From Phalacrocorax aristotelis (taxonomy: Eukaryota; Chordata; Aves; Suliformes; Phalacrocoracidae): a stretch of DNA of 64,000 nucleotides. The stretch covers positions 3,720,001-3,784,000 of the forward strand of contig NC_134286.1 of the NCBI RefSeq assembly GCF_949628215.1, given 5' to 3'. The position numbers and the translations under genes are program-made. Positions 38,360-49,504 of the stretch are shown piece by piece. The first letter of the stretch is position 1. Each line of letters begins with the position of its first letter. The notes beneath the pieces are model-generated. The model did no database searches and was not told the origin of the DNA. It saw only the letters and a program-made list of their open reading frames with translations.

Positions 38360-38570
38360 TCTCATAACTGACTTTGAATCCTGCATTTAATTTGCTTTCT
38401 CTTGTGTTTTTTAGTAACAGCATTTGTCCTCCTGGCCACAGCTGCTATTTGGCTTTAATGGGATCAAATTTCTTTGAATGAAAGTGATGTAAGTTTTAAG
38501 ATCAATCAGCTGTGACATATCAGTTATCAATAGCAGGAATTAATTTCACTGATTCCACCTGAAAAAAAAG
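38360..38570. promoter_or_regulatory. Candidate conserved block around the exon-like unit
   Basis: Complex sequence with homeodomain and Pbx/Meis-like words (agatcaatcagctgtgacat, catttaatttg, aggaattaatttc) surrounds the exon-like unit at 38415. It may be an enhancer, the flank of a regulated exon, or chance. The texture resembles the other two enhancer candidates. Confidence 0.3.
38415..38488 (+). other. Exon-like unit (strong acceptor and donor)
   Basis: A branch-like ctgac (A at 38371), a strong polypyrimidine tract ending in gtgttttttag, and 74 bp later a GTAAGT donor bracket this interval. Read from the phase left by DACH2 exon 1, it codes for S-NSICPPGHS and on, then meets TGA at 38479-38481. 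Inclusion would give a protein of about 184 residues holding Dachbox-N only. I do not know this exon from any DACH2 transcript. Pseudoexons with good splice sites are common in long introns, so confidence is low. Confidence 0.3.
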
Positions 38571-38952
38571 TAGTAATATCAGTAGAAGACTAGCAAGGTT
38601 TTTGGTATCTTAAGTTATAAAACTTAAAGGTGGATTTAAGACAGGGTGTGGGTGAAATGAGACCTAACTGCTTTTAAGAGGCCAAATCACCATAGGTTGG
38701 GAATACAGGTTTTCTTAGATGTGTCCTTTGCTGTGTAGTGGAGAATGTAATACTGGGTTTATTAATGACATCTCATTATTATATAATGGGACATAGTACT
38801 TTCAGTCTTAAAATAAATCGGAGTGGTGTGTTTTTAGAGGTGGATGAAAATAAAGGCAGCACAGGAATGGTATGGGTGTAGAGCCACTGTAAAGGAGCGG
38901 TGAAGCCCTTCAGGAGCCGGAGCTTTGATCACCTTTGAGGATACAGTGTAGT

Positions 38953-38964
38953 GCCCTCTGGTGA
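38953..38964 (-). promoter_or_regulatory. CTCF-like motif
   Basis: GCCCTCTGGTGA is the reverse complement of a CTCF core with 11 of 12 matches, in the context agtgccctctggtgag. It points upstream toward the DACH2 promoter, opposite to the site at 10038. Confidence 0.4.
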
Positions 38965-38990
38965 GTAAAGGTTTGGGGATTTCCATTAAT

Positions 38991-39051
38991 TTCCTTCTCT
39001 TCTCCTCTGTTTCCCTCTTCCTTCCTGTCTTCCCTTCCCTCCCTCCTTCAG
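38991..39051 (+). repeat. Polypyrimidine tract ending in CAG
   Basis: About 58 bases of almost pure C/T end in ttcag. It would act as a strong 3' splice acceptor, but the following sequence (A7, then AT-rich with no good donor nearby) does not look like an exon. Confidence 0.7.
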
Positions 39052-41015
39052 AAAAAAATAATAACTATGATGCTTTGTATTGTTTTTAGAGGAAAACCAA
39101 CCCCAGTTTGTTCTGACGTTCAACTCTCTTTTGCTAACCATATAGGTCCTTATGGATCACTCCGCTCAGTAGACCCAAGAAACCATTCTGATTGCCCTTT
39201 TGAGAATGTATTCCACTGCAAGTGGTAGGTTAAATTCACTGTGTATACATAGAGGAAGATTCCAGTTGCTGCTTCTGGATTTAAGATCAGATTAGTGCGA
39301 ATGATGCACTTCAGTGGACCACAACAAGATGGAGGGACTTGTCTGTAGAAGGAAGTATTTGACCTGTGGTCCCAAATGTTAAGGACCCAGTTTGGTTTAA
39401 GTTATTTTTTACTGTATAAAGGTACTGCTATCTGTTTTCCAAATGATCTCAAATTAGAATAGTCAGAAATACCTCCTTTCTAAATACTCCATTGAGACTG
39501 GCATTAATGCATGTCCAAGAAACAATCCTTTAGCTTCTTAGTAACTTCAATAAATACTTTAACACTTAATGCTGTCCTTAATCACATAAGTGATAGTAAG
39601 CTACTAAAAATAATGAGGCTGTTCCAAGTCCAGTGTTTTACAGTGACTCAAATAACTCTTCTTCATGTAGAAAACTATTTCAGAACTCTCCATAGGCAGT
39701 ATTTACTTTCACAGTTTATGGCAGAGAGAACCTGAACACTGTCTTTTAAGGCCCTGATGCTAGCAGCTGTACTTAGCCCAGGTCAGAGTGTGTTGGGATG
39801 ATTGGAACACTGGTCCCAAGATCCTTTTTAATTAGAAAAACATTTCTAGTCTGCTTTGCAATCTGGAAGTTAAAATGAAACCAGGAGTCTGATTAGTAAT
39901 AAAAGCTTGAAAATGATAAATTAAATCCCTCCATTTACAAAGGCTGTAGGAAAAGGAAGTGAAGAATTAAACTGCAGACAGGCATAACTGCATGGCTTGC
40001 AAGTGGCAATTTAACGTTTTGAACTGGTTTTGTAAGTACATCAAATTTGTCAGTGTAGACAACCATAGGAAAAAAGGAACCTCTGTATTCTGGAAATACT
40101 CTAAAACTGATCAATATAGTGGCACAAGAAGATAGTAGCAAAAAGGAGGAAGGAGAGTGGGGAAGGGCAAGACCAGTTCCCATTTACTCTAGCAAATGCA
40201 TCTGACAAGAGAAATTCCCCGGTGAACTAGTGTGTGGTATTTTCTCCTTGTTCCTGGTGAAGCAGGATGGAATAGAACAACATGTAAGAAATACTGAGGG
40301 AGAAGTAAGCAATGACTGGAACAAAAAACTTGTAATTCAAGGTTTTTGCTCTTGTCTTCTGATATCTGGAGACTCGGAAGCACCCGCTGGGCAGCGAAGG
40401 AGAGCTGGAATGCTGGGTGTCCCGGGTTAGAAACACACCGGGTGGTCAGGGTTCTGGAGGCTGGCAGAGAGGGGATGGTAGCAGTTAGGGATCATGGTTT
40501 CCTCCTCCAGCCGCCTTCAGTGCTTTACATCCTCTTGTGGCTTGAGGAGAGAGTATTATGGCTGTAATATGGGCCAGAGCGGTACAGAGAGCTGGTAAGT
40601 GGGTTTGGGTAGCCATGCAGGGAAGGGCTCTGTAAACCTTGGTTTTACTGATTTTTTTAACTTGTAAGGTGTTATTTAGAAATGAAAGTAGACAGTCAGT
40701 GATAAGTCAGTGAATTTTCAATTTTATCTGAACAGACACGGTTGCAGGATTAGCAATGGCAAGTGAAATCAATTTTTGCATTATTAAAAAAAATCACTTT
40801 TAGGCAGATAATGCACGTGTGAATTATGTAAAACAGGCATGAAGAGGAAAAAGTGAATGCCTTGGGTGATACTGTAGGAAAAGTTTAAAAGAATGGGAGC
40901 AAAGCTGTCTCTGGGAGCATTGACAACGTGATCGTGATCTTTTTTGTTACCTGCCAACACTGAAAAATTCTCCTTCAGCCGGATAATATATTAACCTAGG
41001 GTAAATGAGTTAATT

Positions 41016-41093
41016 AAAACAAACCCCAAATAAACAACTCCCCCTCAAAAAAAAACCCCAACCAAACCCAACCCCCCAAACCCCAGAACAACC
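41016..41093 (-). repeat. A/C-rich tract forming a canonical G-quadruplex motif on the minus strand
   Basis: On the minus strand 41084-41056 reads G4-TTT-G6-TT-G3-TTTGGTT-G4, which satisfies the G3+N1-7 rule with loops of 3, 2 and 7. The rest of the tract is A-rich. In the DACH2 pre-mRNA the C-rich strand is transcribed, so a quadruplex would form in the template DNA strand and not in the RNA. Confidence 0.8.
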
Positions 41094-42357
41094 AGTGTGT
41101 GTTTGTATCTGTATAATATATAATACACACAGTAATCCAGAAAAGTAATGTACATTCTCCATAATGGAGTCTTTTGTAGATGGAGAGTTACTCAAGACCC
41201 AGTTGAGACTTGAAATCAATTTTTAAGAATGGACTGATTCTTTTCTCCATTACATTTTAAAAAAATAAATTTCAGATAATTTATTTTACTGAAGACAGTT
41301 GGAGAGAATAAGACATCTTTCTTTAGCTACGTGGTAGATATCCTTATGTATTCCTTACAAATTTTATCAGTGTAAAATGTATATGGAATATATGTAATAT
41401 GCAAGGAATACTTTCCAAAACTCCTTTGAGTAGAGCAACTGTCCTGGAAGACTAGTGGGAAGGGTGTACAGAAGGCATTTATGTAGACTGAACAACCTTG
41501 TATCATTGTGTTTGGTTGTCAACCCAGAGCTAATCAAGCATGAGCTGGTTTGATTCTTGGTTAGAAACCTTGTAAGAAGGTGCTGTGCCCGGCAGGAGGT
41601 AGTGATTTTGTTTTGCTTGAATCAATGCAGAATCAATCTTGCTTGATGCTGTGGAATGCAGCTAACGGAAGTATCTTAAGATTTGCAGAACCAAGGTTGC
41701 ATTTGATTCTGGTAATAAAAGAATTCTTTTTATCTGTAAAAATTCCTAGGAACATAGTATGCCTAGACAAAATGGTGTGGCATGGGTTGTTGCATGATAA
41801 ATTATTTTTATATTTTTGTTTTTTATATATAGATGTTTATGCTATATATGGAGAATTCATAAATTAAACAGTTTTTAAAAAGAATGTTCATTAAGCATAA
41901 CAATGTTTTCTTTGCATTTCTATGGCACTTCCTGCTGCGGTAATCTCAGGATTTCCCTGAGGTGTTAATTCTCGCTGGGCACTGTACATTAAGCTGCTGA
42001 AGTAGTTTATGAATCTCGAATCTTAATTTTCAGGTACTTGACAAAAAGCCTGCAGATCAGATATCCCCAGGTTCACATGAAATTCTCTTGGGTATTGGGG
42101 CAAGATGTGTTCTAATGGCTGGTTTTTGAAAACTTAAGCCAGAGTCACTCAGGGTCAAATGAAGGTTTGACACATCCAGGAAAGAAAATCTAGAGAGGCA
42201 ACTCTTGCTGATACGCTGAAAATACAGCAGTGCAGAAGGTGAAACTTCACAGAAATCTATATAATAGCAACTCTATGTTGTTATAGGATGAGGGTAAAAA
42301 AATGCTTTCCAGATTCCCCACCTTGTGTTTGCATAAGTTTTGTTTTAAGTTGTTTTA

Positions 42358-42381
42358 AGTAAAACTTGTTTAAGTTTTACT
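42358..42381. repeat. Perfect 10-bp inverted repeat, 4-nt loop
   Basis: Arms agtaaaactt and aagttttact surround gttt, immediately before an A/C-rich tract. A further gttttaag direct duplication precedes it. AT-rich hairpins like this arise readily by chance or slippage. Confidence 0.7.
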
Positions 42382-42387
42382 GTAAGT

Positions 42388-42463
42388 AAAAAAACCCCAA
42401 CAAAAAAAAAAAACAACCAACCCCAAACCAACCAACCGAACAAGAAACCCCAACCAAACCCCA
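42388..42463. repeat. A/C-rich low-complexity tract
   Basis: A7, C4, A12 and then repeated AACC/AACCCC/CAACC words with almost no G or T over about 75 bp. It belongs to the same class as the tracts at 26919 and 41016. Confidence 0.85.
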
Positions 42464-43558
42464 CTGAAACAAGAAGTTGTTTACCTCTCTATTCTTCTGG
42501 TACTAACAGACTATAGCTGGGGCTTTCTTATTTTTCACCCTCTTCTATACCTAAGAATTTAAGTGTGAAGTAACAGATGAGTAAATTGAGCCCTGAATCT
42601 TTCTCTTGAATTAGTGTTTTCAAATATTTTCATTCTTTATTATGTGTGAACTCAATTGGGATTAAGATGGAAAGCCAAACGAATTGACCTTGCCACATAT
42701 ATGGTTAGGTAAAAATAGGCTTTTACTTAATGATATTAAAGCAACAAATTACTGGTTCATTTCTAGAATAGGCAGGTCATCTTTCTCAGTAGATGCTGTT
42801 TTTATTGTTTGTAGTTCTGTGAATACCCCTACCTAATTTGCACTCTGCAGATCATGTAGACTGCTGTAGATTTTCAGCCTGGAATTTGTGTTTTCTTTTT
42901 GTGGTGAGAAGCACAGAAATAGGGAACAACCCTCTCATCATTTATGTATCATGACCCAGCATCTCAGAGCCTTGGGCTATTATTTCAAAATCCAATATAT
43001 TCAAACTTTGGCCTCAGAGAGCAGTAGGATCAGTACACAAGAACAGTAGAGTGATAAATATAGATTTTTCATTAAGGAAAAGACTATATCCTGTCACTTT
43101 TGAATCAGTGTTCAAAAGAGGATCTGAGAATTCATAGCCTCCTATAAGCTTTAACTTTATTTTTGTTGCGAAAAAGGACTTTACAGACTTCTCATGTTAC
43201 TGTGAGCGAGGCATTGTTGACGCGCAAGAATCAAATTTTAATTTATGCTAAAGGAGAGATCCGCTAACACTGTGACAGTAATTGAATGCAAGTCACTTTT
43301 GAGCCGTGCATAATTACAGGCGTGATGTGGGGCACTGCTCGTTCTTAAGGGTGGTTTGTGTAGAGCGACGCAGATCCAGTTGCATTACTGTTGGCTCACT
43401 GGGGTAAGCTTCAGTTTCGGGAGCCGGGTTGCCTGTCTTCACTGGCTTCTCTCCTACACTAGAAATTTGGCTTGGTAGTCAAATTATACCTAGTATAATT
43501 CTCTTTGTAGCAGAGAAACTATGGTTTTCTAGTAGAAAAGTTAAGTTACTGGATGGGT

Positions 43559-43603
43559 AGCATATGCTTTTAGGCATATGCTGTATAAATGTACATATGT
43601 ACA
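43559..43603. repeat. 9-bp inverted repeat followed by a 14-bp palindrome
   Basis: agcatatgc-ttttag-gcatatgct is followed after seven bases by the perfect palindrome tgtacatatgtaca. CATATG E-boxes occur in both. The cluster is alternating purine/pyrimidine and AT-rich, so it may be simple-sequence drift. Confidence 0.7.
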
Positions 43604-44554
43604 TATAAGCACACCACCTTCACATAAGAATGGTTGTATCTGCTTAAGTTCTAGAAACTGCTGAAATTCTCAGAGCCGTTAACGCGTACGTTATGTTCTG
43701 GGAGACTCCTTTAGATTTTAGAAATTGTTTTTCTTTTCATTTAAACAGATTTTCACTCAATTTCCTTAAATAGAGCAGCTGTGATAGTGTACAAACAATC
43801 CACATTTATGCTGAAAAGTAATTTTTGAGCTGTTTGTTTCACTCTGGAGGAAACAATTTATGTTCTTATTTTGAAGCCTAACACTTGTTATCGGAGAATG
43901 CACCAAACAGTGAAAAATTTTGATTTCTGCAGTAAATTTAAGAAACCCGTGACTTCTCACTGGTCTCAGATACCACAGTAAAGGCAATTGCCTGCATATG
44001 GTAATACTTAAACACGCATACTTAAAATATGAATGTAAACAACAATACTGGGAAGGGTTTGGTATGTACTTGTATGTATGGGGTGATCATGTATTGTTGT
44101 TGTACCTTTTCTGAAGTTTACCAGAGGAGACCTGTGTTTGATTTGGTGGGAGGGCGGGTGGAGGTGGAATGATAAACTGTGGGCTTGCTTTCCAAGCCCT
44201 GATGGGGAGATGCTTTATTCTGTATTGTTATCAATTCGAAAATAAAATTACAAAAATAATATGATTTCAGAAGTTTTCTGCTTGCTTTTAGCTGACAGGT
44301 CTCTTAAGTGGATATAGCTTTTTCCACCTGCAATCAAGTGTAATAAACCTTCTTCACTGCAGAAGTCAAATTCCTGGAAAAAAAGAAGTTGGAAGCTCAC
44401 ACTTACACCATAAAACCTTGTTTATTGCGACCATCAGTCTTCGAAGATATGCCCCACAATGGGGTTTGGTAAAGCCATTACAAGGTGCCGTATGAGTTCC
44501 ATTTGCCTACAGTAAATAGAATGTCAGAAGTGTCAGGGGGAAATAAATATCGGG

Positions 44555-44800
44555 CTGGTTAAAAGGGAGCAGAGATGGCTCAAAGCATCATTGAGAGGAT
44601 TGATTTATCTGGCATGCTGTAATGACTGCAGATGTGGATCTGTTATTCTAGATGAGCAATGAATTTGATGAGCTGATAACACAGGGCCAGAGAGGCCTGG
44701 TTTTAATTACTGATGAGGAATTTATTTGTGAAGCACTGTGATTTACTGAGGGTTTGTTCTGTTATTGACAGGTGACCTTGGGGCTTTTCTCTTTTGATGA
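44555..44800. promoter_or_regulatory. Candidate conserved intronic enhancer C
   Basis: About 245 bp of complex sequence with words such as gattgatttatctggcatgc, ctgtaatgactgcagatgtg, gatgagctgataacac, ggttttaattactgatgagg and ttattgacaggtgacctt. The last carries a TGACAG core and a nuclear-receptor-like half site (aggtgacct). No low-complexity runs are present. Inferred from texture only. Confidence 0.4.
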
Positions 44801-45180
44801 ATAAAAAAAGCGGCATTTTTTTAAAGGAAAACTGTTTATCAGTGCTATGAATACGGCGAGGTCATTTTAGATAGAGTATTGTCTTTCAAACCATCTTTAT
44901 ATGTAATTATTTTTTGTAGCAGTTGTTAATTGCCTCTTTCATCGAGATTGTCATGTATGCTACGCTTGCTACTGGAGAGAGACTAATTTTGGTGCAGATC
45001 GTTGCTAGCAAGAATATATTGCGTAGAACTTTTGTGGTAGAGATCTTAAGGCAATAACAAAGTCAAATTATCCGAGTGTATATTACTGGCTTGCTCAGCT
45101 TTTCAGCTACATAGCTCATCCAGTATGTGTTACTTCTATTGTTCTGATTTTCCTTACTGGCCACCAAGGGGGAAAAAACT

Positions 45181-45316
45181 TGGGGGGGGGGGGAAGAGGA
45201 ATCAAAGGGGTATGTTTACGTTTTTGGGGTTGGCTTGGCGGGGTTTCGGTTTTTGGGGGTTGGTTTTATTTTGTGGGTTTTTAGTGTGTGTGTTTGTGGG
45301 TTTGTTTGGTTTTTTT
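45181..45316 (+). repeat. G/T-rich low-complexity tract
   Basis: G12 is followed by a short purine stretch and then about 110 bp made almost only of G and T (ggggttggcttggcggggtt type). It is the same class as the A/C-rich tracts but on the opposite strand. The + strand open frame across it encodes Gly/Phe/Val/Trp-rich sequence and is an artefact. Confidence 0.8.
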
Positions 45317-46500
45317 AAGGTAAACATTGTTTTAATCACTTTAGCCAGCATTTTGTCTGAGGTTTTCATCAGGTGACCCTTTTGTTGGGCAGAATGTTAC
45401 TGACATTCCTATTTTTATATACTTATTTTCTCCCATACTATATACTTTTCTTTTTGATCTTTACATGCAGTGGGAATTTTAGTGTTCACTTCTGTGATTA
45501 CGCTCCTAATTCTGTACTGCACTTGCATATTGCATCATATGAACTTCAGGATAAATCAAAGTAGTTACTGTCAAAACTGTGCGCAGGTACTGTAGATGTT
45601 TTCCAGTTCGCAGATACTATTTGCTTTTAAGTAAATATTAAAAGCTAAATAGGAAACCGTTTGGACTCAACATTTTGTAGATGGTTTTTCAATGAGGATA
45701 TATGATAACCTTAGAGTAGTCCAGGGAGGGGTAGATACTGGGCCTTTTTTTGTTTTCCTTTTGTGAGCTTCACAACAAAAGTGGTATCCAGAAACTTTCT
45801 TTTTACTGCTTTACTGTCAACAATTTTTTGATATGGGCAAACCTGTCAATTTAGTGTTTACATTCAATATAGTATCTGGAAATGAAGAGACTTTTTGGTT
45901 TTATCTAACCAAACACCTTTATTCATTTGGCCCATTTACACCAAGTCTATTCAAACTACTTAAATGTTATTTTCATTTATTGAAGCGGGGAATCACCAGC
46001 TAATAGAATACGTGGTGTCAGTCAGACAGAATGTCTGTTTTGATCCAAGGGTAAGGAAACCCTTCAGCAACATAATGCCAGTTAATCGGAATTTTCTGAG
46101 GCGAAGGGAAGAAATGGGGAAGTAGCTGAAGCCTGTGCTGTGAACTGATAGGCAGCTAATGCTGGGTGGGGTTCCAAAACTTCTCTGCAGCAAAGTATCC
46201 CTCTTAGTGAGCCATATAGTCCTACCCAAAGGAAGATTGCCAGGTAATAGAGTGGGCTGGAATAAAGCATTATCAGCCCTGCAAATAATGAAATTGCATC
46301 TAATATTATGAGGGGTTTTCATTTTTTTAAAAAAACCATGAAATACGTATTTTCAAAAAGCACTTTTGTTTGGTTTTCAGTCTTTTTTGGACTGACTTTA
46401 ATTTTGTTTTAACTTTTCCTATTAAACAAAACCACGTTAGAAATGGAGGTGGAGGAAAGGTGAGGAGAATTAAGTAGAACGAAGACAGAGAAAGAAGGTT

Positions 46501-46660
46501 CCTTCTTTTTATTTTTACTTTTTATTTTTATTTTTACTAGGAATACTAGGGAAAAAACCAACCAAACAAAAAGACCCCCCTCACATCACTCGATTGGAAT
46601 GCAGAACAAAAACTGCCAAAACAAATCCAGCAAAAGCCCCAAACCCCTTTAAGTGAACAC
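46501..46660. repeat. TTTTTA repeat followed by A/C-rich tract
   Basis: Imperfect (TTTTTA)n at about 46505-46536 is followed by an A/C-rich region with C6 and several CCAAAC words. No transposon body was recognised. Confidence 0.7.
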
Positions 46661-49136
46661 CTCCCCTTTCCCACCTCCCCTTACTGTAGGTTTGCTCCCT
46701 TACTCTCACCTTACCCCCTTGTTTTTTCTGTGGGTTTTTCCATGGAAAGGGAACAGTTAGTTACTCATGAATAACATATATCTTATAAAAAACACAGTGT
46801 TTAGCTCTAGGGATAGTATTTCAGTTAAACACACCTGACAATTTTTGATCTACTCATGACTTAAATATTGCAATTAAGCAAACTGAAGTTACAGTATTAA
46901 ATAATGTTCCATTTTACAGATTTACTGGTTTTGGGTAATTTTTATAAAACCAGTGTGTGTTTTAAACCAATTAAGTATACTTCAGCACCTGTAAAACTGA
47001 ATATTTGCTTAAGTAACAACAAAAGCAGAAATCTCTCTTCAGCTTTTTTGTGGGTCTTGGTTTGGTTTGTTCAGAGACTACTTCATGCATTAAAATGTGC
47101 TAGCATATTTACCAGTGGAAATCCCAGATGGTAGGCTTATGCAACAGCTTAAATAGTTAACTTGGACAGTGCAGGGTCATAGGAGAGGTGGTGGGTTTTA
47201 TTTCGTTTATTTATTCACCGAGAAAGATATATCAGGTATATTATGCTGCTGTTTACACCATAGTTTCTCAGTAATTGTTAATGCTTGTAGATATCATTAG
47301 TAGTTTAGCACAGGGTTAATACAGCATTAAGCCTGCAATATTTCGGGTCCCATTTCAGTTTCCCAATATGTGTGTGGGTGTTGTGTCTGTGTCGTTGTTC
47401 CTCCCCCGCTTCTATTTTAATATTACTATTGAATAAAGCTGGCCTGTATTTCACTTGTCCCTGTTTTGAGTGTCATTCAGCCTGTACGTATGAAGAATGG
47501 CCTCAGACCTTTGGAAAGCATCCTTGAAGCAAATGACAGTACACTTCTTTATCTTCTTCAGTTAGAAGTATTGACTGTATTCGTGTGAAGGGGTTGCTTT
47601 GCCAGGTATAACAGCAGCAAGGAACTGTGGTCACTGACAGGTGCATTGAAAGTAATGGGAGTTGCCTGAATTTCTAATATGTTTTGCAAAGCAATCTTGA
47701 CATTAGATAACAAGCTAGGTGCAGGCTCCAGAGGTGGAATCATGTCCCCAGATTTGCTGTAAAGTTCCCGTTGAACTCTGTGTTATGAAAATGTTATCTT
47801 TATGAAGGCCATGAGAGTAATGAGCTTTGTGTGTTCTGGAGTCAGTGTGGTTTGATTCTGTTCACCGTCCATGCAGTTACCCTGGGACGCAGGGGTAAAC
47901 GTGGTGGTGAAGATTGATGACTTGGCAGGGAAGCACAGGCCTGTAAAATGTCCTAATTATCTTCTAAGCAAGTCAAACTCTATTGTTTGGGACTTCCTGA
48001 TATTGATAAAGTTAAGGGATATCTCTTGTATGGTTCCCAGCAAGGATTTGGACATTTACGTACAGTGATTACAAGCATGAATTTTGGTCTGGCGGGGGAC
48101 CTGCCCCTGCTGAGTTCAGCTGAATTTTGTTATTGATTGCAATGAGACGTCTGCATCTCAAATGCCAAGCAATTGTAAAGCTCTTTATAAAAACTTCATG
48201 TTTGTTTTTTTTTTTTAAAAAGCACTTCTTATGTAGTATCTTAACATGCGGAATAAATACAACAGATTTAGCAGTCTTTGAAGTTTTTACAGCTTCTGTG
48301 GGACTAGGCTGAACTTGGAAACAATGCTCCAGAAGACACATTCCTTATTGCTGCTTTCCTCGAGTGCCAATCTGTGTTTTGTGTCACTGTAAGCAGCAAG
48401 GATGGAAGGGACAAATAAGCTGTTGTATAGAAACTCTGCTTGTTTAGACCAGTTTTTTTTAAACTTTCCCTTTTCCTCATGGATAATTAATGTAGTTCTT
48501 ATTTTAAGGTTACAGGCTGTTCCTGAATGTCTTCTTGCTGTCATAGGCAAAGGTCTGTGATAGTTGTGTGCATGAAAATAATTTCTGTTATGAAGTTGGC
48601 ATTGTAAAGTAGCCAAGATTTTGCCTAATTCCACGCGCTTCTGTAAAAGCTGTTTTTGCCCTGCGTCAATACCTGTGATCCAAGCTGTTGGTATAAGGGA
48701 GTTGGTGCCTTAATTCCCCTTTCATCCCTGTGTGGCCACTTTGTGATTAGCTTTTAATACCTTCAGCTTCATTGTCTGGATTTACTGATGCTGTCAGTAA
48801 GGAGAGCGAAACTTGTGAATTCCAGGCTGCTTGGTGGGGTGCAACAGGCAGCTGTCTTTGCGAGAAGTACAAACTCAGATCTGACTCGGGCTGTGTTTTT
48901 AATGAGTACTCTTTTTTTTTTCATCTTTGGTGGAGTTTGGGTGATGCTGAGACACCCACATGTTGCTGCTTGCCACTAAAATTTCCTGCCAGCCCTCTGA
49001 TGGAGTGTGGCGTTCTGCATTGCAGAGATTGACTTCTGAGGAAGTAAAACTCCCAATTTTTTTTTCTGCAAAAAGTACTATATGTTAAAATGCTAAACCT
49101 GCTTTTCTTTGTAGGCTGACCTTCCTAGGTGTAGGG

Positions 49137-49170
49137 GTGTGTGTGTATGTATGTATGTGTATATATATAG
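49137..49170 (+). repeat. (GT)n/(GTAT)n/(AT)n compound microsatellite
   Basis: GT repeats pass into GTAT and then AT units over about 34 bp. Likely polymorphic. Confidence 0.85.
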
Positions 49171-49235
49171 TGAGTCCTCTATTTACTAGGCTGTGCAGAG
49201 ACATGTAACAATATGTGAACTTACATATTCGAATT

Positions 49236-49291
49236 GCCCTCTGCTGTTACTGCATGCCAACGTGCCAGCTGTACCAGGCGCAGCAGAGGGC
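49236..49291. promoter_or_regulatory. Divergently oriented pair of CTCF-like motifs in an 11-bp inverted repeat
   Basis: gccctctgctg at 49236-49246 and cagcagagggc at 49281-49291 are exact reverse complements, 34 bp apart. Extended by one base each, they fit the CTCF core on the minus (49236-49247) and plus (49280-49291) strands with 11 of 12 matches. The spacer also contains gcatgccaacgtgccagc. The symmetry of two factor-like sites is unusual for chance, but occupancy is unknown. Confidence 0.4.
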
Positions 49292-49483
49292 CTGTCAGGC
49301 AGATAATCAAAATAATTTGGAATGTTAATGCCCCAGTAGCAATACCTTACTTGAAGAGAGCCTGTAAATGGACATAGAGGTTCAATTATGAATTATAATA
49401 ATTGTTTTAAATGTTTTACTATTTGACTTGAACATGCATTACATTGTGTTTTGTTAATGATTTTTCTAATGTTCATATGCAAT

Positions 49484-49504
49484 CATATATATATACACAC
49501 ACAC
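49484..49504 (+). repeat. (AT)n(AC)n microsatellite
   Basis: atatatatatacacacacac, a short dinucleotide repeat. Confidence 0.8.

Larger units (their letters stand above)
37448..44554 (+). other. Intron 1 segment, no confirmed gene
   Basis: Contains the exon-like unit at 38415-38488, a CTCF-like site at 38953, a polypyrimidine tract at 38991-39049, A/C-rich tracts at 41016 and 42388, and inverted repeats at 42358 and 43559. A moderately GC-rich patch near 40370-40500 could not be assigned. No open frame has a recognisable domain. Confidence 0.6.

Noticed and set aside
38991..39051. Polypyrimidine tract as a real exon acceptor
   Set aside because: The following bases are A-rich, without a good donor or open frame within normal exon length.
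45125..45376. Gly/Phe/Val-rich + strand frame
   Set aside because: Translation of a G/T-rich low-complexity tract.
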